Below, in pieces: positions 47,795 to 57,588 of a DNA stretch of 64,000 nucleotides; within the stretch, counting starts at the first letter, position 1; each line of letters starts with the position of its first letter. Position numbers and translations under genes: made by a program. The notes beneath the pieces are model-generated. The model did no database searches. It was not told the DNA's origin and saw nothing but the letters and a program-made list of their open reading frames with translations. Source of the DNA: Helicobacter cetorum (GTDB lineage: Bacteria; Campylobacterota; Campylobacteria; Campylobacterales; DZAY01); NCBI GenBank assembly GCA_022729735.1, contig DZAY01000001.1:1-64000 (forward strand), in the 5' to 3' direction.

Positions 47795-49972
47795 TTGGCA
47801 AACAGAAATGGGCTATTAGGTAGAGTAATACCTATTGTTTCATATATAAAAGGGTTAAAAGATTTAACAGTTGTTGTCTTTATTATGGCAATTCTTGCTA
47901 TTATTATAGTTCCTCTTCCATCTATTATTTTAGATTTTTTACTTACAGTCTCTTTAGCTGTTGGAGTATTAATTATTCTTATATCAATATATATTCAAAG
48001 ACCGACAGATTTAACAACATTTCCAACACTCTTATTAATTATTACTCTATTTAGATTATCACTAAATATTGCAACAACGAGAATGATTTTGACATACGGA
48101 CATGAAGGACCAGAAAATGTGAGTGATATTATTGCAAGTTTTGGAAATTTCGTTGTTGGTGGAAATTTTGTAATTGGAACTATCGTATTTAGCATACTTG
48201 TATTAGTCAATTTTATGGTTATTACAAAAGGTTCTACAAGGGTTGCAGAAGTTGCAGCAAGATTTAGTCTTGATGCGATGCCTGGAAAACAGATGGCAAT
48301 TGATGCTGATTTAAATGCAGGATTGATTGATGATAAAGAAGCAAAAACAAGAAGAGCAGAAATTTCAAGAGAAGCAGATTTTTATGGGGCAATGGATGGT
48401 TCTTCTAAGTTTGTAAAAGGTGATGCCGTTGCAGGAATTATTATCACTTTGATTAATATTATTGGTGGATTTTTAATAGGTGTTTTTCAACATGATTTAA
48501 CAATGAGCGAGAGTGCAGAAACTTATACAATTTTAACAATTGGTGATGGTCTTGTATCGCAAATTCCAGCATTGATAATTTCAACAGCAACTGGTATTAT
48601 TGTAACAAGAGCATCAAAAGAAGCAGATGGAAACTTTGCAGAAGGAGCAGTTAATCAGCTATTTAATGAGTATAAGACTCTATTTATTGTTGGTGCTATT
48701 ATGATTTTATTTGCTTTAGTTCCAGGACTTCCTACATTTTCACTTGGATTTGTTGGAATTATTTTTATTGCAATGGCATATTTAATGAAACTATCAAAAG
48801 ATGGAAAACTACTATTTTTAGCACCAACTCCAGCTATATCTACTGTTGATGAGTTTAAAAAAGATATAAAAGCTCCAAAAGATAGAGCTAAAAAAAGTAG
48901 TGAAGATATTTTAAAAGAAGAAGAAGAAGCATTAAAAGATATTTTAAAAGTTGAAGTTTTAGAACTTGCTTTGGGTTATCAGCTCATAAAACTTGCTGAC
49001 CCAAATCAAAATGGAGACCTTTTGGAAAAAATTAGAGGAACGAGACGAAAAATTGCAGGAGATTATGGATTTTTATTACCTCAAGTTAGAATTAGAGATA
49101 ATCTTCACATATCTCCACTTATGTATCAAATATTGCTAAAAGGTGTGGAAATTGGCTCAAGTGAAATTATGCCAGATAAGTTTTTAGCACTTAATAATGG
49201 GTTTGTAACAGATGAAATTGAAGGAATTGCAACAAAAGAACCAGCATTTGGACTCGATGCTTTGTGGATTGAATCGAGTGTAAAAGAAGATGCAATTATT
49301 GCAGGATATACAGTAGTTGACCCATCAACTATTATTTCAACTCATATGGCAGAGTTAATCAAAAAATATGCAGAAGAGTTATTAACTAAACAAGAAGTTC
49401 AATCGCTAATTGATAAGATAAAAGTTGATTATCCAATTGTTGTAGAAGATGTCTTAAGAGTTGCAAATATTGGACTTATTCAAAAAGTTTTAAAAGCTCT
49501 GTTGCATGATAGAATACCAATTAAAGATATGCTTACAATTTTGGAAACTATTTCAGATACAGCAGAGTATGTAAAAAGTGTAGATGTGATTGTGGAGCAA
49601 GTTAGAGCAAGATTAGCAAGAGTTATTACAAATATTTTCAAAAGTGATGATGGCACACTTAAGATGATGATGCTTGATTTAAAAACAGAACAGTATCTAC
49701 TTGATAGAGTAAAAGAGCAACAAGGTAGTAGAAAGTTGCTATTGAGTGTTGGTGAGACAAGTGCTTTAGTTAATAGTATCAAAAATGATGCTCAAAGAGT
49801 TCTTCAAAGAGGTATCACTCCAGCAATTATAATCTTAGACCCACTACTTAGAAAACCAGTTGCAGATACATTATATAAATTTGGAATGGATGAAATAGTT
49901 GTATTATCTCATGCGGAAATTGATACAACTGCTAAATTTGAAGTTTTATCAAATATTGCTGTAAATTTTTAG
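47795..49972 (+). CDS. flhA: Flagellar export apparatus protein FlhA
   Basis: A 725-residue core component of the flagellar type III secretion gate. About eight N-terminal membrane segments (to about residue 330) include the FHIPEP-family block [25 protein letters not shown] near residue 150. A large cytoplasmic domain follows and forms the nonameric export ring. The start is TTG at 47795 with AAGGAG 7 bases upstream; no in-frame ATG is nearby. No other flagellar gene is in the window, fitting the dispersed flagellar genes of this phylum. It shows the organism is probably motile. Confidence 0.96.
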   Translation: MANRNGLLGRVIPIVSYIKGLKDLTVVVFIMAILAIIIVPLPSIILDFLLTVSLAVGVLIILISIYIQRPTDLTTFPTLLLIITLFRLSLNIATTRMILTYGHEGPENVSDIIASFGNFVVGGNFVIGTIVFSILVLVNFMVITKGSTRVAEVAARFSLDAMPGKQMAIDADLNAGLIDDKEAKTRRAEISREADFYGAMDGSSKFVKGDAVAGIIITLINIIGGFLIGVFQHDLTMSESAETYTILTIGDGLVSQIPALIISTATGIIVTRASKEADGNFAEGAVNQLFNEYKTLFIVGAIMILFALVPGLPTFSLGFVGIIFIAMAYLMKLSKDGKLLFLAPTPAISTVDEFKKDIKAPKDRAKKSSEDILKEEEEALKDILKVEVLELALGYQLIKLADPNQNGDLLEKIRGTRRKIAGDYGFLLPQVRIRDNLHISPLMYQILLKGVEIGSSEIMPDKFLALNNGFVTDEIEGIATKEPAFGLDALWIESSVKEDAIIAGYTVVDPSTIISTHMAELIKKYAEELLTKQEVQSLIDKIKVDYPIVVEDVLRVANIGLIQKVLKALLHDRIPIKDMLTILETISDTAEYVKSVDVIVEQVRARLARVITNIFKSDDGTLKMMMLDLKTEQYLLDRVKEQQGSRKLLLSVGETSALVNSIKNDAQRVLQRGITPAIIILDPLLRKPVADTLYKFGMDEIVVLSHAEIDTTAKFEVLSNIAVNF

Positions 49973-49986
49973 ATTGAAGGTTAAAA

Positions 49987-51207
49987 TTGAATAGAGTCTA
50001 TTTTAAGACATTTGGTTGTAGAACTAATATTTTTGATACACAAATCATGATAGAAAATTTGAAAGATTTTGAAGTTGTAAATAGTGAAGCTGAAGCAGAT
50101 ATTGTAGTTATTAACTCTTGCACTGTAACAAATAGTGCAGATAGCACTGTAAGAAACTATATCAATGGTTTATCAGATAAAAGAGTTTTTTTTACAGGTT
50201 GTGGAGTCCATTCTCAAGGCGAAGCTCTATTTAAATCCAATAAAATTTTTGGACTATTTGGACATTCGCTAAAAGAAGATATAAATAGTATATTAAAGAG
50301 TGAAAAAGCTATTTTTGAAAAAGGGAATTTAGAAACTATTGATAAAACTATTATTAAAAATTTTGTTGGTAAGAGTAGAGCATTTTTGAAAATACAAGAA
50401 GGGTGTGATTTTAGATGTAGCTACTGCATAATTCCATACTCAAGAGGAAATTCAAGAAGTGTTGAAGAGGTGCAAATTTTAGAGCAGATAAAAATATTAG
50501 TAGATGCTGGTTTTAGTGAATTTATTTTAACAGGCACAAATGTTGGAAGTTATCGTGGTGGTTTAGCAAAATTAATAAAACAGATTAGCAAAATTTCTGG
50601 AGTGATTAGAGTTAGAGTTGGAAGTCTTGAGCCAATTCAAATTGATAGTGAATTTTTAGAAATTTTAGGTGAAGATTTTATGTCAAAACATCTGCATATT
50701 GCACTTCAGCACACAAGCAAAGAGATGTTAAAAATTATGAATAGACGAAATGAGCTTGAAAGTGATTTAGCTCTATTTAATAAAATTTCAAAGTTTGGTT
50801 ATGCTTTAGGAACAGATTTTATTGTAGGTCATCCGTATGAAAGTGAAGCAATTTATCAAGAAGCTTTAAAAAATATAAAAGAGTTTCCACTAACTCACAT
50901 TCATCTATTTAGTTATAGCAAAAGAGATAATACACCATCAGCCTTGATGAAAGAGATTGTGAAAGGTGATATAGCAAAAGCGAGATTAAAAGAGTTACAA
51001 ACTGTAATAGATGAAAAAAATTATGAGTTTAGAAAGCAAAAAAATAGTTTAAAAGTTTTAGTAGAAAAAAGCGATAAAAATAGCTTTGTTGGTTTAGATG
51101 AATATTTTAATAAGATAAAAATTAGTAGCGAAGTTGATTTAAAAGGAAAGTGGGTAGATATAAAAGATTATGAAGTCAAAAAAGATGGAAACTATGCAAA
51201 AATATAA
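49987..51207 (+). CDS. mtaB: tRNA t6A37 methylthiotransferase MtaB
   Basis: A 406-residue radical-SAM methylthiotransferase making ms2t6A at position 37 of ANN-reading tRNAs. The N-terminal cluster ligands are Cys11 (TFGCRTN), Cys45 (NSCTVTN) and Cys72 (TGCGVH). The radical-SAM motif CDFRCSYC has Cys140, 144 and 147. The GCR(x)N context of the first Cys fits MtaB rather than MiaB. A TRAM-like C-terminus is reduced. The start is TTG at 49987 with GAAGG before it. The FtsH-like gene overlaps its end. Confidence 0.93.
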   Translation: MNRVYFKTFGCRTNIFDTQIMIENLKDFEVVNSEAEADIVVINSCTVTNSADSTVRNYINGLSDKRVFFTGCGVHSQGEALFKSNKIFGLFGHSLKEDINSILKSEKAIFEKGNLETIDKTIIKNFVGKSRAFLKIQEGCDFRCSYCIIPYSRGNSRSVEEVQILEQIKILVDAGFSEFILTGTNVGSYRGGLAKLIKQISKISGVIRVRVGSLEPIQIDSEFLEILGEDFMSKHLHIALQHTSKEMLKIMNRRNELESDLALFNKISKFGYALGTDFIVGHPYESEAIYQEALKNIKEFPLTHIHLFSYSKRDNTPSALMKEIVKGDIAKARLKELQTVIDEKNYEFRKQKNSLKVLVEKSDKNSFVGLDEYFNKIKISSEVDLKGKWVDIKDYEVKKDGNYAKI

Positions 51208-52831
51208 AAAAAGTCTCTATATTATAGGAAGTAGCATCATATTACTTATAATTTTTATACTTTTTGCATATTTTAGAGAAAGAGCAGAAGTTATAAATTA
51301 TGAGAAATTTTCATATTTTACAAATTCAAATCTTATCAAAAGTGGCTATTTAGATGAAAATTATTTAGTTATTAGCACAGATGTTGGAACTTTTAAGATA
51401 GCAAAAGAGTTGGTAGATTTACGAGAGTTAAAAAATATTCCAATCAAAGTTACAAATAGTAGTGAAGGTTTTAGTATAATTGACTCACTTATGATAGGAT
51501 TTATGCTATTTTTATTAGTTATACTATTTACAAGAAAAGATAAAAAAGAGCAGGTAAATTTAAAAAAAGTTCCAATCAAAGAAGCTGATGAGTTTTCAAA
51601 TGTTGTAACTCCAATTCTTTCAGATGTAAAATTTTCTTCTATTGCTGGAATGAGTGAAGTAAAAGAAGAGTTAGAAGAGATTATAGAGTTTTTAAGTAAT
51701 CCAAATAGATTTAAAAAATTCAGTATAAAACTTCCAAAAGGTGTGCTTTTAGTAGGTCCTCCCGGAGTTGGTAAAACTATGATAGCAAAAGCTGTGGCAG
51801 GAGAAGCAAATGTTCCATTTTTTTATCAAAGTGGAGCATCTTTTGTTCAAATTTATGTTGGAATGGGTGCAAAAAGAGTAAGAGAGCTATTTAGTAAAGC
51901 AAAATCACTCTCCCCTTCAATAGTTTTTATAGATGAGATAGATGCTGTTGGCAAAGCAAGAGGTGGGCATAGAAATGATGAGAGAGAAGCTACACTAAAT
52001 CAGTTATTAACTGAAATGGATGGATTTGAAGATAGTAGTGGAGTTATTGTAATTGGAGCTACAAATAAGATAGAGATGCTTGATGAAGCCTTGCTTAGGG
52101 CAGGTAGATTTGATAGAAGAATTCATTTGGGATTGCCAAATATTAGTGAGCGAGAAGCAATTATTAAGTTATATTTAAAAGATAAACCATCAAATGTAGA
52201 TTGTGGAGAAGTTGCAAAACTTACAGTTGGATTAAATGGTGCAACTATTTCAAATTTGGTAAATGAGTCTGCAATAAATGCTTTACGGAGAGGCAGTGAT
52301 ATTATCGAGTTTGATGATTTTTTGGCTGTAAAAGATAAAGTTGTTTTAGGTAAAAAACAGAAATTAATATTAAGCAGTCATGAAAAAGAGATTTTAGCTA
52401 CATATCAAAGTGCAAAAGCTTTAGTTGCTTATTGGTTTGATGTTGAGTTTGAAAAAATTTCTTTAATTGATGATGGGTTAAAAGAGAGTGATAAGTCTAT
52501 CATATCAAAAACGGAAATGTTGGCAAAAATTAAACTATATTTAGCTGGAAGTGTATCTTTGGAGCTTAAATATGGGGAATCTTACTCAAATGCAAAAGAT
52601 GATTTAGCTATTGCAAAAACTATCGCAACGGAAATGGTGCAAAGTTATGGTTTTGGGAGAAAGCTATTTTTAGATATAGGAGAAGTGCAAAATATTTTAG
52701 ATGAGTGTAGCAGTGAATTAAAAAAACTACTATCTGCAAATATTAGAATTCAAAGAATTGAGAAAATTTTATTAGAACATGAAGTTATCTCAAAAGATGA
52801 AATTAGAGAAATTATTCATGATATATTTTGA
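51170..52831 (+). CDS. FtsH-like membrane AAA+ ATPase lacking the protease zinc motif
   Basis: A 553-residue protein with FtsH layout: a membrane segment at about 15-34, a short periplasmic region, a second segment at 103-120, then an AAA+ domain with GPPGVGKT (196-203), Walker B IVFIDEIDAV (251-260) and the second region RAGRFDRRI. At the place of the zinc-protease motif HEAGH the sequence reads YQSAKALVAY (412-421), so the peptidase is inactive. A similar second FtsH homologue is known in Helicobacter. ATG at 51170 overlaps mtaB; ATGs at 51185 and 51194 are alternatives. It probably acts as an unfoldase or assembly factor. Confidence 0.93.
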   Translation: MKSKKMETMQKYKKSLYIIGSSIILLIIFILFAYFRERAEVINYEKFSYFTNSNLIKSGYLDENYLVISTDVGTFKIAKELVDLRELKNIPIKVTNSSEGFSIIDSLMIGFMLFLLVILFTRKDKKEQVNLKKVPIKEADEFSNVVTPILSDVKFSSIAGMSEVKEELEEIIEFLSNPNRFKKFSIKLPKGVLLVGPPGVGKTMIAKAVAGEANVPFFYQSGASFVQIYVGMGAKRVRELFSKAKSLSPSIVFIDEIDAVGKARGGHRNDEREATLNQLLTEMDGFEDSSGVIVIGATNKIEMLDEALLRAGRFDRRIHLGLPNISEREAIIKLYLKDKPSNVDCGEVAKLTVGLNGATISNLVNESAINALRRGSDIIEFDDFLAVKDKVVLGKKQKLILSSHEKEILATYQSAKALVAYWFDVEFEKISLIDDGLKESDKSIISKTEMLAKIKLYLAGSVSLELKYGESYSNAKDDLAIAKTIATEMVQSYGFGRKLFLDIGEVQNILDECSSELKKLLSANIRIQRIEKILLEHEVISKDEIREIIHDIF

Positions 52832-53330
52832 TGGTTTTGGAGTTAAAAACTCCGAAAATTTATTTGCTCATATTTTAGATAAATTTGCAAATGATTTTAG
52901 TGTTGTTGGCTTTAGTTATGGAGCTATAAAAGCCACTCAATATATAAACCAAACTAATAAAAGAGTAGATAAATTAGTTCTTATTTCACCTGCTTTTTTT
53001 TGTGATAGAGATGAAAAATTCAAGAGAGTTCAATTAATATCTTATAAAAAAGATAAAGCAAAATATATTGAAAATTTTTTGAAAAATATTGCTTTTCCTA
53101 AAGATGTCGATGTTTCTTTGTATAGTGGTGAGAGTAGAGTAGAAGAGTTAGAAGAGCTACTATATTATGGTTGGGAAAAGGAAGAAATAGAGGCTATTTT
53201 GAGTAAAGGTGTAAAGATATATACTTTTTTAGGTGAATTGGATAGAATTATAAATTCTCACAATTGTGTGAAATTTTTTTCTCAATTTAGTGAAGTTTTT
53301 TTATATAAAGATAGAGGACATATTTTATAA
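52818..53330 (+). CDS. bioV: Pimeloyl-ACP methyl ester esterase BioV-like
   Basis: A compact alpha/beta-hydrolase of 170 residues. I chose ATG at 52818, overlapping the FtsH-like stop by 14 bases, over an in-frame start 39 bases upstream. The nucleophile elbow is GFSYGAIKA (Ser near residue 33), the candidate acid is in FLGELDRIINS and the catalytic His is in RGHIL near the C-terminus. Small size, the DGFGVKNSE start and the LVLISPAFF strand match the BioV family described in Helicobacter. These enzymes release pimeloyl-ACP for biotin synthesis. No other bio gene is in the window, so the pathway link rests on the family. Confidence 0.8.
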   Translation: MIYFDGFGVKNSENLFAHILDKFANDFSVVGFSYGAIKATQYINQTNKRVDKLVLISPAFFCDRDEKFKRVQLISYKKDKAKYIENFLKNIAFPKDVDVSLYSGESRVEELEELLYYGWEKEEIEAILSKGVKIYTFLGELDRIINSHNCVKFFSQFSEVFLYKDRGHIL

Positions 53331-53339
53331 GGATTTGTT

Positions 53340-53729
53340 ATGTTGGATGTTGCTGAACTAAAAAAATATAGTGTGCTTTTTATTGATGATGAAGATTTGG
53401 TTAGAGAATCTTTGGGTGCATTTTTGAGACGAAGATTTAGAGAAGTTTATTTAGCGAGAGATGGTGTGGAAGGGTTTGAAATGTATCAAAAATTCAATCC
53501 AGATTGTGTTGTGAGTGATATTGAAATGCCACGAATGAATGGAGTTAAGCTGATTGAAGCTATAAAACAAGTAAAACCTGATAGTTGTTGTATTGTTGTA
53601 ACTGCTTATAAAGATGAAGCTCATAGAAGTCCATTAGCAACTCATACACTATTTAAACCAGTTAAAAAAGATGATTTACTTAATCTATTATTGGAGTGTT
53701 TAGAAAAAAGGTTTCCCAAAAATGATTGA
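53340..53729 (+). CDS. Single-domain response regulator
   Basis: A 129-residue receiver domain with Asp16-Asp17, phosphoacceptor Asp60 (VVSDIEMPRMNG), Thr88 at the switch position and Lys107 (LFKPV). The stretch FLRRRFREVYLARDGVEGFE closely resembles the receiver domains of the hybrid kinase at 42647 and the GGDEF protein at 54849, suggesting a paralogous family. It overlaps the next kinase gene by 8 bases and has no output domain, so it probably acts as a phosphotransfer partner. Confidence 0.9.
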   Translation: MLDVAELKKYSVLFIDDEDLVRESLGAFLRRRFREVYLARDGVEGFEMYQKFNPDCVVSDIEMPRMNGVKLIEAIKQVKPDSCCIVVTAYKDEAHRSPLATHTLFKPVKKDDLLNLLLECLEKRFPKND

Positions 53730-54795
53730 ATTTAAGTTTGAAGATATTTTTGATAACTCTGCAATAGGTATGTTTGTTTTAGATTTTGATGGAAAATTGT
53801 TAAAAATAAATCCAATTTTTAAAAATCATATTAACTTGCATTCAAACTCTTTAATTTATCTTAAAGATATAATTCATGTAGATGATTTAAAACAATTTTC
53901 TGACTATTTTAATGCAATTATAGAAGGTTTTATAGAGTTTTATCAGTTTGAAATTAGACTTACTTGCCAAAAAAAGGGTGGATTTATATTGACAAATATG
54001 ACACTAAGTTTAATTAGAGATAGCTCAAATAAACCACTATATTTGCTTGGAATTGCTGATAATATTACAGAAAAAAAAGAGTTAGAAAAAAAACAAAAAG
54101 CACAAGAGCATTTATTAATCCAACAGAGCAAACTTGCATCTATTGGAGAAATGATAGCATCAATTTCACATCAATGGCGACAACCATTAAATAGCCTTAG
54201 CATACTTATTCAAGATGTGTTGGATGCTTATGATTATAAAGAGTTAGATAGAAAATATTTACAAGAAACAATAACAAAAGCTATGAGACAGATTGATTTT
54301 ATGAATAAGACTATGGATGATTTTAAAAACTTTTTTTTACCAAATAAAACTAAAGAGTATTTTTCAATTTATGAAGCAATTATTGAAATAGAACAGCTCT
54401 TAGATGTGCAACTAAAACAAAAAGGTATAGATGTTCTGTTTCTAAACAAAGATAGTAATATTAAAATCTTTGGTAATAAAAATGAGTTTAAACAAGTTAT
54501 TTTAAATATTTTAAACAATGCAAAAGATGCAATAGTTGCTAATTCGATTAAAAAAGGTTTGATAAAAGTAGATATACAAGATAGCGTAGATGTAACTATA
54601 TCAGATAATGGTGGTGGTATTAAGAGTGAAGTTATTGAAAAAATTTTTGAACCATACTTTAGCACAAAAGGTGAGCAAGGTAGTGGAATTGGACTTTATA
54701 TGAGTTTGATGATTATCGAAGATAGCTTCAAAGGCAAAATTGGTGTAAAAAATATAGATGATGGTGCAGAGTTTAAGATACACATTCCAGCTTAA
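53722..54795 (+). CDS. Soluble PAS histidine kinase (HQWRQPLN type)
   Basis: A 357-residue cytoplasmic kinase. A PAS domain (about 5-118) and a short coiled coil lead to the phosphoacceptor His150 in ISHQWRQPLNSLS. The HATPase has NILNNAKDAI (262-271), DNGGGI (295-300) and GSGIGL (320-325). No membrane segments. The HQWRQPLN H-box class is abundant in Campylobacterota and related Deltaproteobacteria. Its catalytic half is similar to that of the kinase at 56167, pointing to local duplication. Signal unknown. Confidence 0.93.
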   Translation: MIEFKFEDIFDNSAIGMFVLDFDGKLLKINPIFKNHINLHSNSLIYLKDIIHVDDLKQFSDYFNAIIEGFIEFYQFEIRLTCQKKGGFILTNMTLSLIRDSSNKPLYLLGIADNITEKKELEKKQKAQEHLLIQQSKLASIGEMIASISHQWRQPLNSLSILIQDVLDAYDYKELDRKYLQETITKAMRQIDFMNKTMDDFKNFFLPNKTKEYFSIYEAIIEIEQLLDVQLKQKGIDVLFLNKDSNIKIFGNKNEFKQVILNILNNAKDAIVANSIKKGLIKVDIQDSVDVTISDNGGGIKSEVIEKIFEPYFSTKGEQGSGIGLYMSLMIIEDSFKGKIGVKNIDDGAEFKIHIPA

Positions 54796-54848
54796 TTATT
54801 TAAGTTTTTTTATGCTAATCTTATATCAAAAAGTTGGAGTGTAAGAGT

Positions 54849-56174
54849 TTGAGTAGCAATATTGATATTTCTCAATTGTCTAAATTGAGGGTCTTGTATG
54901 TTGAAGATGACCAAGCAATTCGAGAGAGTCTATCTAATTTCTTACGAAGAAGAATAAAACATCTCTTCATTGCAAAAGATGGACAGGAGGGTTTAGAACT
55001 CTTTAGAAGTGAGCGACCAGATATAATAATTACTGATATTAGAATGCCTCATTTAGATGGGTTAGAAATGTCAGCAGAAATTAGAAAAGAGAATAAAAGT
55101 GTTCAAATAATTGTTACCACAGCACATAGTGAAACAAACTACTTTTTGGATGCTATTGATGTTGGAGTTAATCAATTTATCATAAAACCTGTAAATAAAG
55201 ATAAATTTGAAAGGGCTTTGGCAAAATCTGCTGATGCTATTATTTTAGAAAAAAAAGTAAAAGAGCAATCAATATTAATCCAGCAAATTTTGGATTTTCA
55301 AGATAATATAATATTCTTATCAACAGGTAGTGAAGTAATAGAGGTTAATAAAAGCTTTTTTAATTTCTTTAATTATTCTAATTTAGAAGATTTTAGAAAA
55401 GAGCATAAGTGTGTATGTGAATTTTTTATAGAGGCAGAAGGTTATATATTTAATAAACAAAACTCTAATTGGCTTACATATTTAGTCAATAATCCAAATG
55501 AACGACATAAAGTTTTGATGCATGATACAAAAAAAGATGAAGAGCGAACATTTCTAATAAAACAGACAAAACTTCCAAATGATGAAGATATATATATTAT
55601 TTCTCTCACAGATATTACAGATATTATAAATGAGTCTAAAACTTTTGAAACATTAGCAAATACAGACCCACTTACAAAAATATTTAATCGAATGAAATTT
55701 AATATATGTTTAGAAAGTGAAATAGAGAGATTTAATAGATACTCTATACCATTTTCTATGATAATGTTTGATATTGACCATTTCAAGAAAATAAATGATG
55801 TTTATGGTCATCAAGTTGGAGATAGTGTATTAGTTAATTTAGTTGAATTAATTAAAGGTCACATTAGAAAGACTGATATTTTTGCAAGATGGGGAGGAGA
55901 AGAGTTTATGATATTAGCTCCATCAACAGATATTGAAGGTGCATTTGCATCAGCTCAACATCTAAGAAGTGTAGTTGAGGAGTTTAAATTTGATGGTGTT
56001 GAGCGAGTTACAATCAGCATTGGAGTAACTGAATTTTATATAAATGATACTCTACAAGTTGATAGTATTATTAGTAGAGTTGATAATGCCCTTTATTGTG
56101 CTAAAGGTAATGGTAGAAATATTGTAAAAAAATTTACACTTAATGAACATAAAATGAGAGTAGTAAATGGGTAA
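54849..56174 (+). CDS. Response regulator diguanylate cyclase (REC-PAS-like-GGDEF)
   Basis: I chose TTG at 54849, which has GGAG about 9 bases upstream; a longer TTG start at 54834 is possible. About 441 residues. The receiver domain has phosphoacceptor Asp63 (ITDIRMPHLDG) and Lys113 (IIKPV). A PAS-like linker (about 145-260) follows. The GGDEF domain has an intact active site GGEEF (349-353), an I-site RKTD (340-343) five residues before it and a DIDHFKKIND metal/substrate motif. It should make c-di-GMP when phosphorylated by one of the flanking kinases. It lies between two related kinase genes. Confidence 0.93.
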   Translation: MSSNIDISQLSKLRVLYVEDDQAIRESLSNFLRRRIKHLFIAKDGQEGLELFRSERPDIIITDIRMPHLDGLEMSAEIRKENKSVQIIVTTAHSETNYFLDAIDVGVNQFIIKPVNKDKFERALAKSADAIILEKKVKEQSILIQQILDFQDNIIFLSTGSEVIEVNKSFFNFFNYSNLEDFRKEHKCVCEFFIEAEGYIFNKQNSNWLTYLVNNPNERHKVLMHDTKKDEERTFLIKQTKLPNDEDIYIISLTDITDIINESKTFETLANTDPLTKIFNRMKFNICLESEIERFNRYSIPFSMIMFDIDHFKKINDVYGHQVGDSVLVNLVELIKGHIRKTDIFARWGGEEFMILAPSTDIEGAFASAQHLRSVVEEFKFDGVERVTISIGVTEFYINDTLQVDSIISRVDNALYCAKGNGRNIVKKFTLNEHKMRVVNG

Positions 56175-57546
56175 TAATGTAGTTGATATATCTTTAGTAG
56201 ATTTAGAAGATGATGGGTATGAAAGTTTAAAAGATAATTATGAGGATATTCAAGAAGTTTTTGATAGATTAAAGAGAGATATAGAGTTCTTAATTCAAAA
56301 AGGTAGTAGTGAAATAAAAAACAGAGAGCTTCAAATTTTAGAGCAGATGTTAAAGCGAGAAATAATTCAAGAAGAGTTAGAGAGAAGTCAAAATAAGTAT
56401 GAAATACTATTTAACTCCACAAGAGATGCAACTTTTATAATAAAACCAGATTGTCATCAAGAAAGATATAAAATAAGTGAAGTTAATAAATATTCACAAC
56501 TACTATTAGGATTTGAAAAAGATGAGCTTGAGAGTAAATGTTTTGAAGAGATTGTAACTCATGATGAAATTGATAGACTAAAAATGAATTTACGAAAACT
56601 ATCACATGAGCAAAATTCACTATTTGAAACTTCAATTTTATCAAAAGATTGTAGAGAAATTATAGTTGAAATAAATGCAACACTATTTAATTTGAAAGGG
56701 TATAAATATATCTTAGCAAATGCAAGAGATATGAGCTTTAGAAAAGAGTTAGAAAATAAACAGCGAATTCAAGAGCAGTTATTAATTCAAAAATCAAAAC
56801 TTGCAGAAATGGGAGAGATGATTGGGGCAATAGCACATCAATGGCGACAACCATTAAATGCTTTAGGAATTCTAATTCAAGATATAGAAGATGCTCATAA
56901 GTTTAATTTATTAGATGATGTTTATTTGAGAGATGTCGTTGTAAATGGTATGAATTTAATAAATCATATGAGTAAAACAATAGATGATTTTAGAAACTTT
57001 TTAAAACCAAATAAAAACATGGTTAGATTTAATATCATTGAAGCTATGATAAATTTAACTTCGCTAATTAATTCTCAATTAGATAATTTGAGAGTTTATA
57101 TTGAAATGAGTTATAATGAAGAGTTGATTTTAAAAGATAATAGAGTTATAAATCTTCAATATTATGATGTAGATGCTTTTGGTTATCCAAATGAGTTTAA
57201 ACAAGTTGTACTAAATATTATAAATAATGCAAAAGATGCAATTATTGAAAACAGAACAAAGTATGAGTTTTATAATGGAAAAATAGATATAAAAATATCT
57301 AAAGATAGTGAATCTATAAAAATCATCATAAAAGATAATGGCACAGGAATACCAGATAAAATACTTAGTAGAATATATGAGCCATACTACTCTACAAAAG
57401 AAGAAGGACAAGGCACAGGACTTGGACTATATTTAGCAAAAGTTATAATAGAAAAAAGTATGAATGGCAGACTTTATGCTTATAATAATAGTGATATTGG
57501 AAGTAGTTTTTGTATTGAATTACGAACTTTGAAAGAACAAAATTAA
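56167..57546 (+). CDS. Soluble PAS histidine kinase (HQWRQPLN type), second paralogue
   Basis: A 459-residue kinase overlapping the GGDEF gene by 8 bases. An N-terminal coiled coil (about 20-78) and a PAS domain (about 75-195) precede His224 in IAHQWRQPLNALG. The HATPase carries NIINNAKDAI, DNGTGI and GTGLGL motifs. No membrane segments. From QEQLLIQKSKLAEMGEM onward it is clearly related to the kinase at 53722. The two kinases have different N-termini, so they likely sense different signals and share the regulators between them. Confidence 0.93.
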   Translation: MGNNVVDISLVDLEDDGYESLKDNYEDIQEVFDRLKRDIEFLIQKGSSEIKNRELQILEQMLKREIIQEELERSQNKYEILFNSTRDATFIIKPDCHQERYKISEVNKYSQLLLGFEKDELESKCFEEIVTHDEIDRLKMNLRKLSHEQNSLFETSILSKDCREIIVEINATLFNLKGYKYILANARDMSFRKELENKQRIQEQLLIQKSKLAEMGEMIGAIAHQWRQPLNALGILIQDIEDAHKFNLLDDVYLRDVVVNGMNLINHMSKTIDDFRNFLKPNKNMVRFNIIEAMINLTSLINSQLDNLRVYIEMSYNEELILKDNRVINLQYYDVDAFGYPNEFKQVVLNIINNAKDAIIENRTKYEFYNGKIDIKISKDSESIKIIIKDNGTGIPDKILSRIYEPYYSTKEEGQGTGLGLYLAKVIIEKSMNGRLYAYNNSDIGSSFCIELRTLKEQN

Positions 57547-57588
57547 GTAAAATGAAGTTTCTTTAAAACCAAAATTTGGCGGTGAATT

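Noticed and set aside
53722-57546. Kinases as membrane sensors
   Set aside because: Neither kinase contains a hydrophobic stretch long enough to cross a membrane; both are soluble.
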